Source: Amycolatopsis sp. CA-230715 (GTDB taxonomy: Bacteria; Actinomycetota; Actinomycetes; Mycobacteriales; Pseudonocardiaceae). From it: DNA of 64,000 bases. Below the pieces are notes generated by a model, which did not search any database, had not been told where the DNA came from, and worked only from the letters and a program-made list of their open reading frames with translations. The position numbers and the translations under genes were made by a program. The stretch covers positions 3,533,501-3,597,500 of the forward strand of contig NZ_CP059997.1 of assembly GCF_018736145.1 (NCBI RefSeq), in the 5' to 3' direction. Positions 24,892 to 33,638 of the stretch are shown here, in pieces (position 1 is the first letter of the stretch; every line of letters starts with the position of its first letter).

Positions 24892-26010
24892 TCACGCCGC
24901 TCGCGCCACGTGTCCCCGCACCGCCTCGTAGTGCCCGACGAGCTCGCGGCACACCGCGGGCCACGTCCTGCCGAGCACGGTCTGCCTCGCCTTCTGGCCG
25001 AGGCGAGCCCGCAACGCCGGATCCCGCAGCGCGTTCACCCTGTCCACCAGTTCGGCGGCGAACTCGGCGCGGCCGGGTGCCAGCAGGTACCCGGTCCGGC
25101 CGGGCAGCACCAGGTCCTTCGGGCCGCCCGCGTCGGGCGCGAGCACCGGCAGGCCCGACGCCATCGCCTCCTGCACTGCCTGGCAGAACGTCTCGTGCGT
25201 GCCGGTGTGCACGAACACGTCGAGGCTGGCGTACGCGGTCGCGAGGTCGGCGCCGTACTTCGCGCCGAGGAACGCCGCACCCGGCAGGCGTTCCCGCAGG
25301 TTCTCCAGGTCCGGACCGTCGCCGACGACGACAACGCGAACACCGTCGACGCCGTCGAGCGCGGCCAGCCGGTCGACCTCCTTTTCGGGCGCCAGCCTGC
25401 CGACGAACCCGACGAGCAGTTCGCCGTGCGGCGCCAGCTCCGCCCGCAGCGCGGGGTCGCCGTGCTCGGGCGAGAACTGCCCGATGTCCACGCCGCGGCC
25501 CCAGCGGTGCACGCGGGGCACGCCGTGGTCGCGCAGTTCGGCCATCGAATCGGTGGACGGCGCGAGCGTGCGGTCCGCCTTGCTGTGCAACCGCCGCACC
25601 CACCGCCACGCGGCGCGCGCGCCGAGCCCGAGGCCGTACGCCGTGGCGAACCCGGCGATGTCGGTCTGGTACACAGCGACCGAGGGCACCCGCAGCCTGC
25701 GCGCCGCGGCGAGCCCGCGCGCGCCGACGACGAACGGCGACGCGAGATGCACCACGTCGGGCCGGAACCGGGTCATCGCGGTGAGCACGGTCCTGGTCGG
25801 CAACCCGATCGGCAACGAGTTGACCACCGGCAGTTCGAGCGCGGGGATCCGCACCACCGGAGCACCGCGGTACTCGCCGGGACCGGCGCCCGGCGCGATC
25901 ACGAGCACGTCGTGGGCGCGTTCGCGCAGATGCTCGACGACCCGCAGCACGGAGTTCGTCACGCCGTTCACCTGCGGAAGGAAGCTTTCGGTGACTATGG
26001 CGACTCGCAC
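24892..26010 (-). CDS. mgtA: MgtA-like GDP-mannose-type alpha-mannosyltransferase (GT4)
   Basis: This encodes 372 residues from GTG 26010 (VRVAIVTESFLPQVNGVTNSV); an upstream GTG at 26019 is also possible. The GT-B fold shows ESFLPQVNGVTNSV, YQTDIAGFATAYG, GFVGRLAPEKEV, GDGPDLENL and the HTGTHETFCQAVQEAMASGLP donor-site motif. This pattern and the location close to menG and menD match MgtA (Rv0557) of M. tuberculosis, which mannosylates a glycolipid precursor. Substrate assignment is by synteny and similarity of motifs. Confidence 0.78.
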   Translation of the reverse strand: MRVAIVTESFLPQVNGVTNSVLRVVEHLRERAHDVLVIAPGAGPGEYRGAPVVRIPALELPVVNSLPIGLPTRTVLTAMTRFRPDVVHLASPFVVGARGLAAARRLRVPSVAVYQTDIAGFATAYGLGLGARAAWRWVRRLHSKADRTLAPSTDSMAELRDHGVPRVHRWGRGVDIGQFSPEHGDPALRAELAPHGELLVGFVGRLAPEKEVDRLAALDGVDGVRVVVVGDGPDLENLRERLPGAAFLGAKYGADLATAYASLDVFVHTGTHETFCQAVQEAMASGLPVLAPDAGGPKDLVLPGRTGYLLAPGRAEFAAELVDRVNALRDPALRARLGQKARQTVLGRTWPAVCRELVGHYEAVRGHVARAA

Positions 26011-26188
26011 GAAAGGCACTGTCGCACGCCAGTTCCGTCGCACGGCGACGGTCACGTGACACGGACACCAACGCTTCCCCAACTTTGCCGACGGGCGCGG
26101 CCGGGATCATCGCCCCTCGGCGAATCAGCGAACACATGTCACCTGGGCGACGCCCGCCGGACACCGTGCGCGCCCACACTAAGGCGGC

Positions 26189-27019
26189 GTGACCCTCTTG
26201 TCCTCCCGCCCGTCCCAGCCGGTCGAGCCCGGCTTGCTGTCCCGAGCACTCGAAATCGCCGGACGGCTGGCGAACGACGCCACCGACGTCATCACCGCGA
26301 CCGCGGGCAGGGGCGCGCGCCCCGACACCAAGGACTCGCCGTTCGACTGGGTCACCGACACCGACCGCATCCTCGAACGGCACACGCGCCGCGTGCTGAC
26401 CGCGGAGTTCCCCGGCATCCCGGTCGTCGGCGAGGAGTTCGGCGCGGATCTCGGTGCCGATGTCGCCGAGTACCGCTGGGTGGTCGACCCGGTCGACGGC
26501 ACCGCGAACTACGTGGCTGGCGTGCCGTGGTGCGCCTACAGCCTCGCCCTGATCGACGCGTCCGGCCCGGTCGTCGGCGTGGTCGCCGATCCGTACCGCG
26601 CGCAGATCTACGCCGCCGCCCGCGGCCGCGGCGCCCGCGCGAACGGCCAGCCCGTGCGGCTGACCGACCGGTACGCCACGACCGGCGCGATCGTGTGCAC
26701 CGAGCTGTCGCGGAGCGGGCCGTGGCCGGGGATGGGCGGGTTCATCGAACGCGCCGCCGCCGCGCACGCGGGCGTGCGCGTGCTCGGCTCGGCCGCGCTG
26801 TCGATCGCGCAGGTCGCGCTCGGGCACGCCGCGGCGGCCGTGCTGCACAGCTACCACGAATGGGACGTCGCCGGATCGGTCGCGATGGCGATCGAGGCGG
26901 GCGCGCACGTGCTCGACCGCCGCGGTGAGGGCACCGCGCTGCCCGCCGACGGCCTGCTCGTCGCGGCACCGGGCGTAGCCGAAGAAGTACTCGGGTGGTG
27001 GCAGGAAACGGCCGCCTGA
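26189..27019 (+). CDS. inositol-monophosphatase-family phosphatase
   Basis: A 276-residue Mg-dependent phosphatase from GTG 26189. Family motifs are VTDTD (~56-60), GEEFG (~81-85), the metal-binding DPVDGTANYVAG (~100-111) and WDVAGSVAMAIEAG near the C-terminus. Members hydrolyse inositol phosphates, histidinol phosphate or related sugars. Next to mannosyltransferase genes, a role in inositol or glycolipid metabolism is attractive but unproven. It is divergent from mgtA across a 178-bp interval with no recognised operator. Confidence 0.85.
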   Translation: MTLLSSRPSQPVEPGLLSRALEIAGRLANDATDVITATAGRGARPDTKDSPFDWVTDTDRILERHTRRVLTAEFPGIPVVGEEFGADLGADVAEYRWVVDPVDGTANYVAGVPWCAYSLALIDASGPVVGVVADPYRAQIYAAARGRGARANGQPVRLTDRYATTGAIVCTELSRSGPWPGMGGFIERAAAAHAGVRVLGSAALSIAQVALGHAAAAVLHSYHEWDVAGSVAMAIEAGAHVLDRRGEGTALPADGLLVAAPGVAEEVLGWWQETAA

Positions 27020-27143
27020 CCAGGTCTTTTGCCGCATTCCTGGCATATCCGGCGTTCCTGGGATCACATTCGAGCAAAGGAGCCACAGCGCGGCCCGCCG
27101 CGTCGTAGGGTGCGTTCTCCCCCGACGCCCCAGGAGCTCCACG

Positions 27144-27533
27144 ATGATCATTTACGGCTGGCGCACGAAGGTGCACGACCGCGGCACCGCGACCTTCGTC
27201 TGCGCCCAGTGCCAGAACCCGGCGGCGCACGTGGTGCGCAACGCGGTCAAGAAGTTCACCCTGTTCTGGATCCCGCTGTTCCCGATCGGCTCGAAGTGGT
27301 TCACGCAGTGCACGTTCTGCGCCGCCGCGAACAAGATCACCAAGGCTGAAGCGCAGCAGGCCATGAACACCGCTCAGGGCGGACCCGCCCAGGCGGCCAC
27401 TCAGCAGATGCAGCCGCAGGCCCAGTACCCGCCGCAGCAGCCGTACCCGCCGCAGAGCGGCCAGTTCGCCCAGCCGCAGTATCCGCAGCAGGGATATCCC
27501 CAGCAGCAGTACCCGCAGCAGCCCGGCCGCTGA
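27144..27533 (+). CDS. zinc-ribbon domain protein with Gln/Pro-rich tail
   Basis: A 129-residue protein with a treble-clef/zinc-ribbon made of C20/C23 (CAQC) and C56/C59 (CTFC), joined by a hydrophobic FTLFWIPLFPIG hairpin. This is the zinc-ribbon family common in actinobacteria. The last ~55 residues are a disordered Q/P/Y repeat (QYPPQQPYPPQ, QYPQQGYPQQQ). A good AGGAG ribosome-binding site precedes ATG 27144. No specific function is known; it may be a membrane-proximal adaptor. Confidence 0.75.
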   Translation: MIIYGWRTKVHDRGTATFVCAQCQNPAAHVVRNAVKKFTLFWIPLFPIGSKWFTQCTFCAAANKITKAEAQQAMNTAQGGPAQAATQQMQPQAQYPPQQPYPPQSGQFAQPQYPQQGYPQQQYPQQPGR

Positions 27534-27693
27534 CCGACTGGTGGCGGTTCACCGGGGCCGTTGCGGTCGGCACCCGAATCCGAGTTCGGTTGCGAACACG
27601 CACCTGGTCATGGTTCCATCGACACCAGGGTTACACATATAAGTGCAACTGAGTGCAGCTATACATGAAAGCACCTGGTGAGGGGTGGTCCTT

Positions 27694-28131
27694 GTGTCCG
27701 CACTGGTCGGTTCAGCCGATCGCGATGTCCTGCTTGCGGACAAGCGGGAACTCCAGCAGGCCCAGCAACTTGTCAGCCAACTTCCCCGGAGCGGCGCACG
27801 CTTCAGCGTGCTGGGTGAGACGGGGGGAGCACCCCTTCCGGTCCCCGACGAACTATCCAGGATCATCGCTCAGGTCGTCCACGCCGTTGCCCAGGGTGGC
27901 ACGGTCACGGTCAGTGCGATGCCGAAGGAGCTCACCACCACCGCGGCGGCCAAGCTGCTCGGCGTGTCCCGGCCAACCCTGATGCGGATGGTCAACGCCG
28001 GCCAACTGCCCTCGCACAAGGTCGGGTCGCACACTCGTTTGCTGACGACAGATGTGCTGCAAGAACAGCGCGCCCGTCGACAGCGGCAGTTGAAAGCCTT
28101 CCACGAGCTACGCGCGCTGGAGGACGAGTAA
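27694..28131 (+). CDS. excisionase-type helix-turn-helix protein, probable antitoxin
   Basis: This encodes 145 residues from GTG 27694, chosen because GAGGGG lies 8 bp before it; GTG 27685 is the alternative. The C-terminal half is an Xis/MerR-like DNA-binding domain, LTTTAAAKLLGVSRPTLMRMVNAGQLPSHKVGSHTRLLTTDVL. The N-terminal half resembles antitoxins of the HTH/PIN type. A PIN-domain gene follows after 53 bp in the same direction. The promoter region is notably A/T-rich and contains CACCAGG/CCTGGTG arms, fitting an autoregulated toxin-antitoxin operon. Confidence 0.75.
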   Translation: MSALVGSADRDVLLADKRELQQAQQLVSQLPRSGARFSVLGETGGAPLPVPDELSRIIAQVVHAVAQGGTVTVSAMPKELTTTAAAKLLGVSRPTLMRMVNAGQLPSHKVGSHTRLLTTDVLQEQRARRQRQLKAFHELRALEDE

Positions 28132-28184
28132 CCCCGGCTCCGCCCTCCGTCTCCGAAACTGACGGTGCTGCCCGATAACCTAGA

Positions 28185-28796
28185 GTGATGTCCCCGTTCC
28201 GCGTGTTCGTCGACGCCAACGTGTTGTATTCCCGCACTTTGCGCGACTGGCTCGCCTTGCTTCACCTTCGCTCGGACGGCGAAATCTACTCGGTGCACTG
28301 GACCGAAGACGTGCTCTGCGAGGCGATCTACCACCTCAGGCGTAAGCACCCTGACTGGGACGGCGCGAAGATCACTCGGATACGCGACCTGCACGTGGAG
28401 GTCTTCGGGCACGGCCGAGTCGACGATTTCGCCGTCGACGGCTCATTCCCGGGAAGCGACAGCAACGACCAACACGTCCATGCTGCCGCCGTGGCCTGCG
28501 CCGCGGATCTCATCCTGACCTGCGATGGCGGGTTCTCGTCTGCTGACGCGGATCCGGATTCACTACCCTATGAAGTTTACCGACCCGACGAGTTCTTCGT
28601 GCTCGTCGATGACAGCGCGCCTCATACCGTCCGGCGCGTGACTCGAGAACAAACCGAATACTGGCGTGGCCGGTGCGGGCGCGCGGCACTGACCGAGCAT
28701 CTGATGAACGCGAACTGCCCAGAGTTCGCACAGCGGGTGCTCGCACACCAGACCCAGTTGTCCCTGCCCGGCCTGAGCGATGACCGGCGCCGCTGA
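28185..28796 (+). CDS. PIN-domain protein, probable RNase toxin
   Basis: A 203-residue protein with PIN-like nuclease residues: D in RVFVDANVLYSR near the N-terminus, an acidic SNDQHVHAAAVA helix, and LILTCDGGF in the last strand of the domain. PIN toxins cleave RNA. The C-terminal ~60 residues (after PHTVRRVTREQTEYW) are a helical extension. With the upstream HTH gene it forms a likely type II toxin-antitoxin module. Codon choice is somewhat less G/C-extreme than in the nuo genes, compatible with transfer. Confidence 0.75.
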   Translation: MMSPFRVFVDANVLYSRTLRDWLALLHLRSDGEIYSVHWTEDVLCEAIYHLRRKHPDWDGAKITRIRDLHVEVFGHGRVDDFAVDGSFPGSDSNDQHVHAAAVACAADLILTCDGGFSSADADPDSLPYEVYRPDEFFVLVDDSAPHTVRRVTREQTEYWRGRCGRAALTEHLMNANCPEFAQRVLAHQTQLSLPGLSDDRRR

Positions 28797-28800
28797 TCGG

Positions 28801-29286
28801 CTACGCGGCGGGCGACTCTTCCGACGCTTCGGTGGCGGCTTCGGCGACCGGTTCCCCCGGTGCCCCGAGGCTCTTCCGGCGACGACCGAGCCACCACAGC
28901 AGCGGGCCCGCGACCACCCAGGTCGCCACCACCGTGCTGCCCAGCGGCATCCAGGTCAGCCTCGCCGTCCGCCCGGCGACCCTGACCAGGTCGGGATCGG
29001 TGGTGTCGTATTCGACCCACACCAGGTCGCCCGCGCTCAGGCCGCTCGGGTAGAGCACGCCGGTCGACGGGCTGTGCAGGTTCCCGTCCTGCGCCACGTA
29101 GCGGATGATCGTGCGGTCGAACGAGACCGAGTCGACGTCGGCCTGCGCCCGGCCGAGGTGGCTTTCGATCGCGTGGTCGTTGCGGATCGCCGCGAGCAGA
29201 AGTCCCGCGCACAGCACCGTGAGGACGATCGCGACGCCGAGCACGACCCGCCAGCCGATCCTCAGTCGCCGCTCGATGTTCGCCAC
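28801..29286 (-). CDS. DUF3592 membrane protein
   Basis: A 161-residue protein with two transmembrane segments, VVLGVAIVLTVLCAGLLLAA near the N-terminus and a second (STVVATWVVAGPLLWWL) at ~113-130. Between them is an extracytoplasmic beta domain ending VWVEYDTTDPDLVRVAG, the DUF3592 signature. Basic RRRK after helix two places the C-terminus inside. The function is unknown. It is convergent with the PIN gene, only 4 bp apart. Confidence 0.75.
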   Translation of the reverse strand: MANIERRLRIGWRVVLGVAIVLTVLCAGLLLAAIRNDHAIESHLGRAQADVDSVSFDRTIIRYVAQDGNLHSPSTGVLYPSGLSAGDLVWVEYDTTDPDLVRVAGRTARLTWMPLGSTVVATWVVAGPLLWWLGRRRKSLGAPGEPVAEAATEASEESPAA

Positions 29287-29301
29287 GTGCCGAGCATAGG
29301 A

Positions 29302-29345
29302 CCGCCGGTCGCCGGCTCACCCGGGTGGGCGGCGGCGACCGGCGG
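29302..29345. terminator. strong stem-loop between M1 peptidase and DUF3592 genes
   Basis: Arms CCGCCGGTCGCCG (29302-29314) and CGGCGACCGGCGG (29333-29345) pair perfectly over 13 bp, and the loop contains a nested CACCCGGGTG palindrome. It lies 12 bp past the M1 peptidase stop. No U-tract is present, as is usual for actinobacterial terminators. Confidence 0.7.
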
Positions 29346-29357
29346 CCGGCTCGAACC

Positions 29358-30866
29358 TCAGCCCTCAGCGAGCAGCTTGTGGTTCTCCACGATCTGCGGC
29401 AGCGACTTCGGTGCCACCGGCGCGGCGGCCGAGCGCGCCGCGGCCGCCGTCCCGTTCGGGCCCGCCGCGGGCTTGCCCTTGGTGAACAGCCAGGTCTGGA
29501 ACAGGTCGTACAGCGGCTTGCCGGAAATCTTCTCGGCGAGCGCGATGAACTCCGGAATGACCGCGTGGCCGCCCTTCTTCACCTGCTGCCACGTCTGCAG
29601 GGTCTTGAAGAACGCGTCGTCGCCGACGGCGGTGCGCAACGCCTGCAACGCCATCCCGCCGCGGTCGTAGACGGCGCCGTCGAACTGCTTGGCCGCGCCG
29701 GGGTCACCGGGAAGGACCTGCCAGAACGCGTCGTCGGCCGCGTGCGAGTCGTACAGGTACTGGGTCAGCTCCCCCGTGGTGCCCTCGCCCTCGTGCTCCG
29801 ACCACAGGTACTCCGCGTAGCTCGCGAACCCCTCGTTCAGCCAGATGTCGCTCCACTTGCCCAGCGACACGTTGTCGCCGAACCATTGGTGGGCGTTCTC
29901 GTGCGCGATGAGCGTGGTGTTCGAGCCCGCCGCGAAGTTGCGCGCGCCGTAGACCGGGCGGGTCTGGTTCTCCAGCGAGAACCGGATGCCGGTGGTGACC
30001 ACGCCGCCTTCCGCCTCGAACGGGTAGGGGCCGAACTTGCTCGCCAGGAACTCGTTGACCTCCGGCGTGCGCTCCACGCTGGCCTTCGCCGCGTCGAGCG
30101 ACGGGCCGAGGTCCGCGCCGTAGGCGGTGATGAACGGCTTGCCGTCCGGCGTGCTCGCCTGGTGCACCTCGAAGTTGCCGACCTCGAGCGACGACAGGTA
30201 GGTGGCCTGCGGGTTGGTGCTGCGCCAGTTCCACCTCGTCCAGCCGGCGCGCTGCTTCGTCTTGCCCACCAGCGTGCCGTTGGACAGCACGGAAACGGCG
30301 TCGGGCACCTCGACCGACACGTCGTAGGTCGCCTTGTCGGTCGGGTGGTCGTTCGACGGGAACCACCATTCGGCGCTCTGCGGCTCGTCGACGGCGAGCG
30401 CACCGTCCGGCGTCTTCTTCCACGCGGTAACTCCGTCGATGGCGACCTTCGACGGCGTGTCGGCGTAGTTGACCGCGACCGTGATCGGTTGGTTCGCGGC
30501 AAGCGGCTTCGCCGGGGTGACGACCAGTTCGCTGAGGTCCTTGGGGTCCTTCGCGAAGTTCGCGGGCACGTTGTTCACGCGCACCGAGTTGACCTTCAGG
30601 CCGAAGTCGAGGTTGAAGCTCGACAGTTCCTGCGTCGTGGTCGCGAGGATCGTCGTGGTCCCGGCGAGCTGGTCGGTGGCGGGCTGGTAGGTGAGGCGGA
30701 TGTCGTAGTGGGCGACGTCGTAGCCGCCGTTCCCGGCACCGGGGTAGTACGGGTCGCCCACACCGGGGGCGCCCGGGGCGGGTGCCGCGCTGGCGGTGGA
30801 AGCGAGCAGGACCGTCGCGACCGAAGTGGCGACCGCCCCCAGACCCGCACGAGTTCTCACGCGCAT
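29358..30866 (-). CDS. secreted M1-family zinc metallopeptidase
   Basis: This encodes 502 residues from ATG 30866, with GGAGGA 4 bp upstream. A signal peptide is clear (basic MRVRTRAG, hydrophobic VATSVATVLLAS, cleavage after ASA). The zinc site is HENAH with H322 and H326, catalytic E323, and third ligand E345 in WLNEGF; the HExxH-x18-E spacing is canonical. The N-terminal beta-sandwich domain precedes it. It is shorter than full aminopeptidase N (~850 residues), as in the secreted actinobacterial subfamily. It should cleave N-terminal residues from extracellular peptides. Confidence 0.9.
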   Translation of the reverse strand: MRVRTRAGLGAVATSVATVLLASTASAAPAPGAPGVGDPYYPGAGNGGYDVAHYDIRLTYQPATDQLAGTTTILATTTQELSSFNLDFGLKVNSVRVNNVPANFAKDPKDLSELVVTPAKPLAANQPITVAVNYADTPSKVAIDGVTAWKKTPDGALAVDEPQSAEWWFPSNDHPTDKATYDVSVEVPDAVSVLSNGTLVGKTKQRAGWTRWNWRSTNPQATYLSSLEVGNFEVHQASTPDGKPFITAYGADLGPSLDAAKASVERTPEVNEFLASKFGPYPFEAEGGVVTTGIRFSLENQTRPVYGARNFAAGSNTTLIAHENAHQWFGDNVSLGKWSDIWLNEGFASYAEYLWSEHEGEGTTGELTQYLYDSHAADDAFWQVLPGDPGAAKQFDGAVYDRGGMALQALRTAVGDDAFFKTLQTWQQVKKGGHAVIPEFIALAEKISGKPLYDLFQTWLFTKGKPAAGPNGTAAAARSAAAPVAPKSLPQIVENHKLLAEG

Positions 30867-30968
30867 CGAATCCTCCATCTGTTCACTCGAAGCGCGCTGA
30901 ACCTATCCCCGTGATCGACTGGCGAGCACCGGCCGAAGGGCGGGTCTTGCCATCTGGGACGACCTGGC

Positions 30969-30983
30969 CTGAACGGTGCTCAA
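30969..30983. promoter_or_regulatory. TTGARCNNNGYTCAA-type palindrome, copy A
   Basis: On the minus strand TTGAGCACCGTTCAG, one base from the 15-bp palindrome found in the TetR promoter at 49885. It overlaps the menD stop codon and lies ~100 bp upstream of the M1 peptidase start. Confidence 0.4.
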
Positions 30984-32650
30984 GCGTTCTCGACCGCGGC
31001 CGACACCGCGGCGCGCACGCGCGCGTGCAGATCGCGGTGTCGGGACCGATCCACCCGCACCTCGACCACCCGGAGCCCCGGCTGCGGCCGCAACGCCGCC
31101 CGGAACTCCGTCAGCGTCTCGGCGAGCACGTGCGGCACCCGGAACCCGGCGCACAGCGCGCCCAGATCGGCGCCGTGCGGCGTGCCGAACACCCGCTCGA
31201 AGCTCGCGCTGTGCTCCGGGGCGCCCTGTTCGAGCAGCGAGAAGATGCCGCCGCCGTCGTCGTTCAAAACGACGAACGTCAGATCCGGCCGCTCCTCGAC
31301 GGGGCCCGCGAGCAGGCCGTTGGCGTCGTGCAGGAACGTCAAATCGCCGAGCAGCGCGTACGACGGGCCCCGGTGCACCGACGCCGCGCCGATCGCCGTC
31401 GACACCATCCCGTCGATCCCGGCGACGCCTCGGTTGCGGTGCACCAGCACGTCCGGCCGGATCCCGCCCGCGAGCGCCACGTCCCGCGTCGGGTTCGACG
31501 AGCCGACCACCAGCAGCGAATCCTGCGGCAGCGCGCCGACCAGCTCCGCGGCCAGCCGCAGCCCGCTCGGCCACGGCTCCTCGGCGATCGCGGTGGTCAC
31601 GGCGGCCTTCGCGGCGGCGTCGGCGCGCTGCCACGCGGGCAGCCAGTCCGGGTCCGCCGGTTTCGTCGGCTCGGCGAACCACTGCCCGACCTGCCGCACG
31701 TTGTGCGCGGGCGCCGGCCAGTCCGAATCGGGCCGCACCAGCAGCACCTCGACGTCCGGATCCGACAGCACGCCCTGCACCTGCCGGAACACCGTCGGCC
31801 GCCCGATGCACAGCACCTGCTCCGGTTTGTGCCGCGCGATGAAGTCCTCGACGCCCAGCAACCACGCGCCGGTGCCGATCGCGGTGTCGCCCGCCAGGCC
31901 GAGCCCGCCGGTTTCGGACACCACCGGCCAGCCGTGCGCCTCCGCCCATTCGCTCGCCGCGCGCACGCCGGAGTCGCACGCGATGACCAGGCCGTAGCGC
32001 GCCGAAGGCACCACGAACGCGGGCAGCGCGCCGTAGTCGGGCAGCTCGGTCCAGCGCGCGCCGCCCGCCCTGCCTTCCAGCGACTCGAACCAGTCGTCGC
32101 CACCGTCGGGCACCAGCGGTTCCCGGAACGGCACGTTCAGGTGCACCGGCCCGCAGCGCCATTCCCCGTACGCGGCGTTCCACGCGCGGCAGATCTGGCT
32201 GCGCCAGTACGCGTTCTGCCCGGCACGCCGCTCGGCGACCGCGAGCTCGTCGTAGTAGCGGACCGCGTTGCCGTAGAGGTTCTGCTGGTCGATCACCTGG
32301 CTGGCGCCTGCCGAGCGCAGCTCCGGCGGGCGGTCCGCGGTCAGCACGATCAGCGGCACCCCGGCGCGGTCGGCCTCCAGCACGGCGGGGTGGAAGTTCG
32401 CCGCGGCCGTCCCCGAGGTGCACACCACGGCGACCGGGCGGCCGGTGCGCGCGGCGATCCCGAGCGCGAGGAACGCGGCGCCCCGCTCGTCGATCCGCAC
32501 GTGCAGCCGCAGCCGCCCGGCCGACGCGGCGTCGTAGAGCGCGATCGACAGGGGCGCGTTCCGCGAACCGGGGCAGAGCACCACGTGCGAAACGGTGTTG
32601 CGGACGAGTTCGTCGACGACGACCCGTGCCTGTGCGGTCGACGGGTTCAC
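30980..32650 (-). CDS. menD: 2-succinyl-5-enolpyruvyl-6-hydroxy-3-cyclohexene-1-carboxylate synthase
   Basis: A 556-residue thiamine-diphosphate enzyme from GTG 32650 (VNPSTAQARVVVDELVRN). It condenses isochorismate with 2-oxoglutarate in menaquinone synthesis. The start region VVLCPGSRNAPLS, the cofactor-activating glutamate in RIDERGAAFLALG, and the ThDP/metal region ALLGDLTFLHDANGL and VVLNDDGGGIFSLLEQ are all present. Length matches the family. It is divergent from menB across 63 bp, so a shared regulatory region controls two pathway steps. Confidence 0.95.
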   Translation of the reverse strand: MNPSTAQARVVVDELVRNTVSHVVLCPGSRNAPLSIALYDAASAGRLRLHVRIDERGAAFLALGIAARTGRPVAVVCTSGTAAANFHPAVLEADRAGVPLIVLTADRPPELRSAGASQVIDQQNLYGNAVRYYDELAVAERRAGQNAYWRSQICRAWNAAYGEWRCGPVHLNVPFREPLVPDGGDDWFESLEGRAGGARWTELPDYGALPAFVVPSARYGLVIACDSGVRAASEWAEAHGWPVVSETGGLGLAGDTAIGTGAWLLGVEDFIARHKPEQVLCIGRPTVFRQVQGVLSDPDVEVLLVRPDSDWPAPAHNVRQVGQWFAEPTKPADPDWLPAWQRADAAAKAAVTTAIAEEPWPSGLRLAAELVGALPQDSLLVVGSSNPTRDVALAGGIRPDVLVHRNRGVAGIDGMVSTAIGAASVHRGPSYALLGDLTFLHDANGLLAGPVEERPDLTFVVLNDDGGGIFSLLEQGAPEHSASFERVFGTPHGADLGALCAGFRVPHVLAETLTEFRAALRPQPGLRVVEVRVDRSRHRDLHARVRAAVSAAVENA

Positions 32651-32713
32651 CGGCGGCCCCTGCCGCCGGATGTGGTCTCCGTACTCACACGCACACGTCC
32701 TATTCTCCCAAAC

Positions 32714-33637
32714 GTGGATGACGCCCAGGTTTCCGAGCTGTTCGACCCGTCCGTGTGGAGCGAAGCCGAGGGGTTCAGCTTCACTGACATCACTTACCAC
32801 CGCTCGGCTGAGAGCCGATCGGGCAAGCGCGTCGCGCGGATCGCGTTCAACCGTCCGGAGGTCCGCAACGCCTTCCGCCCGCACACCGTCGACGAGCTGT
32901 ACCGCGCGCTCGACCACGCCAGGATGAGCTCCGACGTGGGCGCGGTGCTGCTGACCGGCAACGGGCCGTCGCCGAAGGACCGGGGCTGGGCGTTCTGCTC
33001 CGGTGGTGACCAGCGTATTCGCGGACGGTCCGGCTATCAGTACGCGACCGGCGAGACCTCGGACACGGTCGACCCCGCACGCGCGGGCAGGCTGCACATC
33101 CTCGAGGTGCAGCGGCTGATCCGGTTCATGCCCAAGGTGGTGATCGCGGTCGTCCCCGGCTGGGCGGCAGGCGGCGGGCACTCGCTGCACGTGGTGTGCG
33201 ATCTCACCTTGGCTTCCGAGGAGCACGCGCGGTTCAAGCAGACCGACGCCGACGTCGGCTCGTTCGACGGCGGCTACGGCTCGGCGTACCTCGCGAAGCA
33301 GGTCGGGCAGAAGTTCGCCCGCGAGATCTTCTTCCTCGGCCGGGCCTACACCGCGGCGCAGATGCACGCGATGGGCGCGGTCAACGCCGTCATCCCGCAC
33401 GCCGAGCTGGAGTCCGAGGCGCTGAACTGGGCGTGGGAGATCAACGGCAAGTCGCCGACCGCGCAGCGCATGCTCAAGTACGCGTTCAACCTCGCCGACG
33501 ACGGCCTGATGGGCCAGCAGTTGTTCGCGGGCGAAGCCACCCGGTTGGCGTACATGCAGGACGAGGCCGTCGAAGGCCGCGACGCGTTCCTCCAGAAACG
33601 CGATCCGGACTGGTCCGACTACCCGTACCACTACTGA
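32714..33637 (+). CDS. menB: 1,4-dihydroxy-2-naphthoyl-CoA synthase
   Basis: A 307-residue crotonase-fold enzyme that closes the second ring of menaquinone from o-succinylbenzoyl-CoA. Diagnostic motifs are FNRPEVRNAFRPHTVDELY, CSGGDQRIRGRSGYQYATG (~95-113), GWAAGGGHSLHVVCDLTLAS (~149-168) and DADVGSFDGGYGS (~178-190). GTG 32714 is preceded 7 bp upstream by a TATTCT -10-like hexamer (32701-32706), so the message is probably leaderless. Near-identity of long motifs to the mycobacterial enzyme makes the call firm. Confidence 0.96.
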   Translation: MDDAQVSELFDPSVWSEAEGFSFTDITYHRSAESRSGKRVARIAFNRPEVRNAFRPHTVDELYRALDHARMSSDVGAVLLTGNGPSPKDRGWAFCSGGDQRIRGRSGYQYATGETSDTVDPARAGRLHILEVQRLIRFMPKVVIAVVPGWAAGGGHSLHVVCDLTLASEEHARFKQTDADVGSFDGGYGSAYLAKQVGQKFAREIFFLGRAYTAAQMHAMGAVNAVIPHAELESEALNWAWEINGKSPTAQRMLKYAFNLADDGLMGQQLFAGEATRLAYMQDEAVEGRDAFLQKRDPDWSDYPYHY

Positions 33638-33638
33638 C

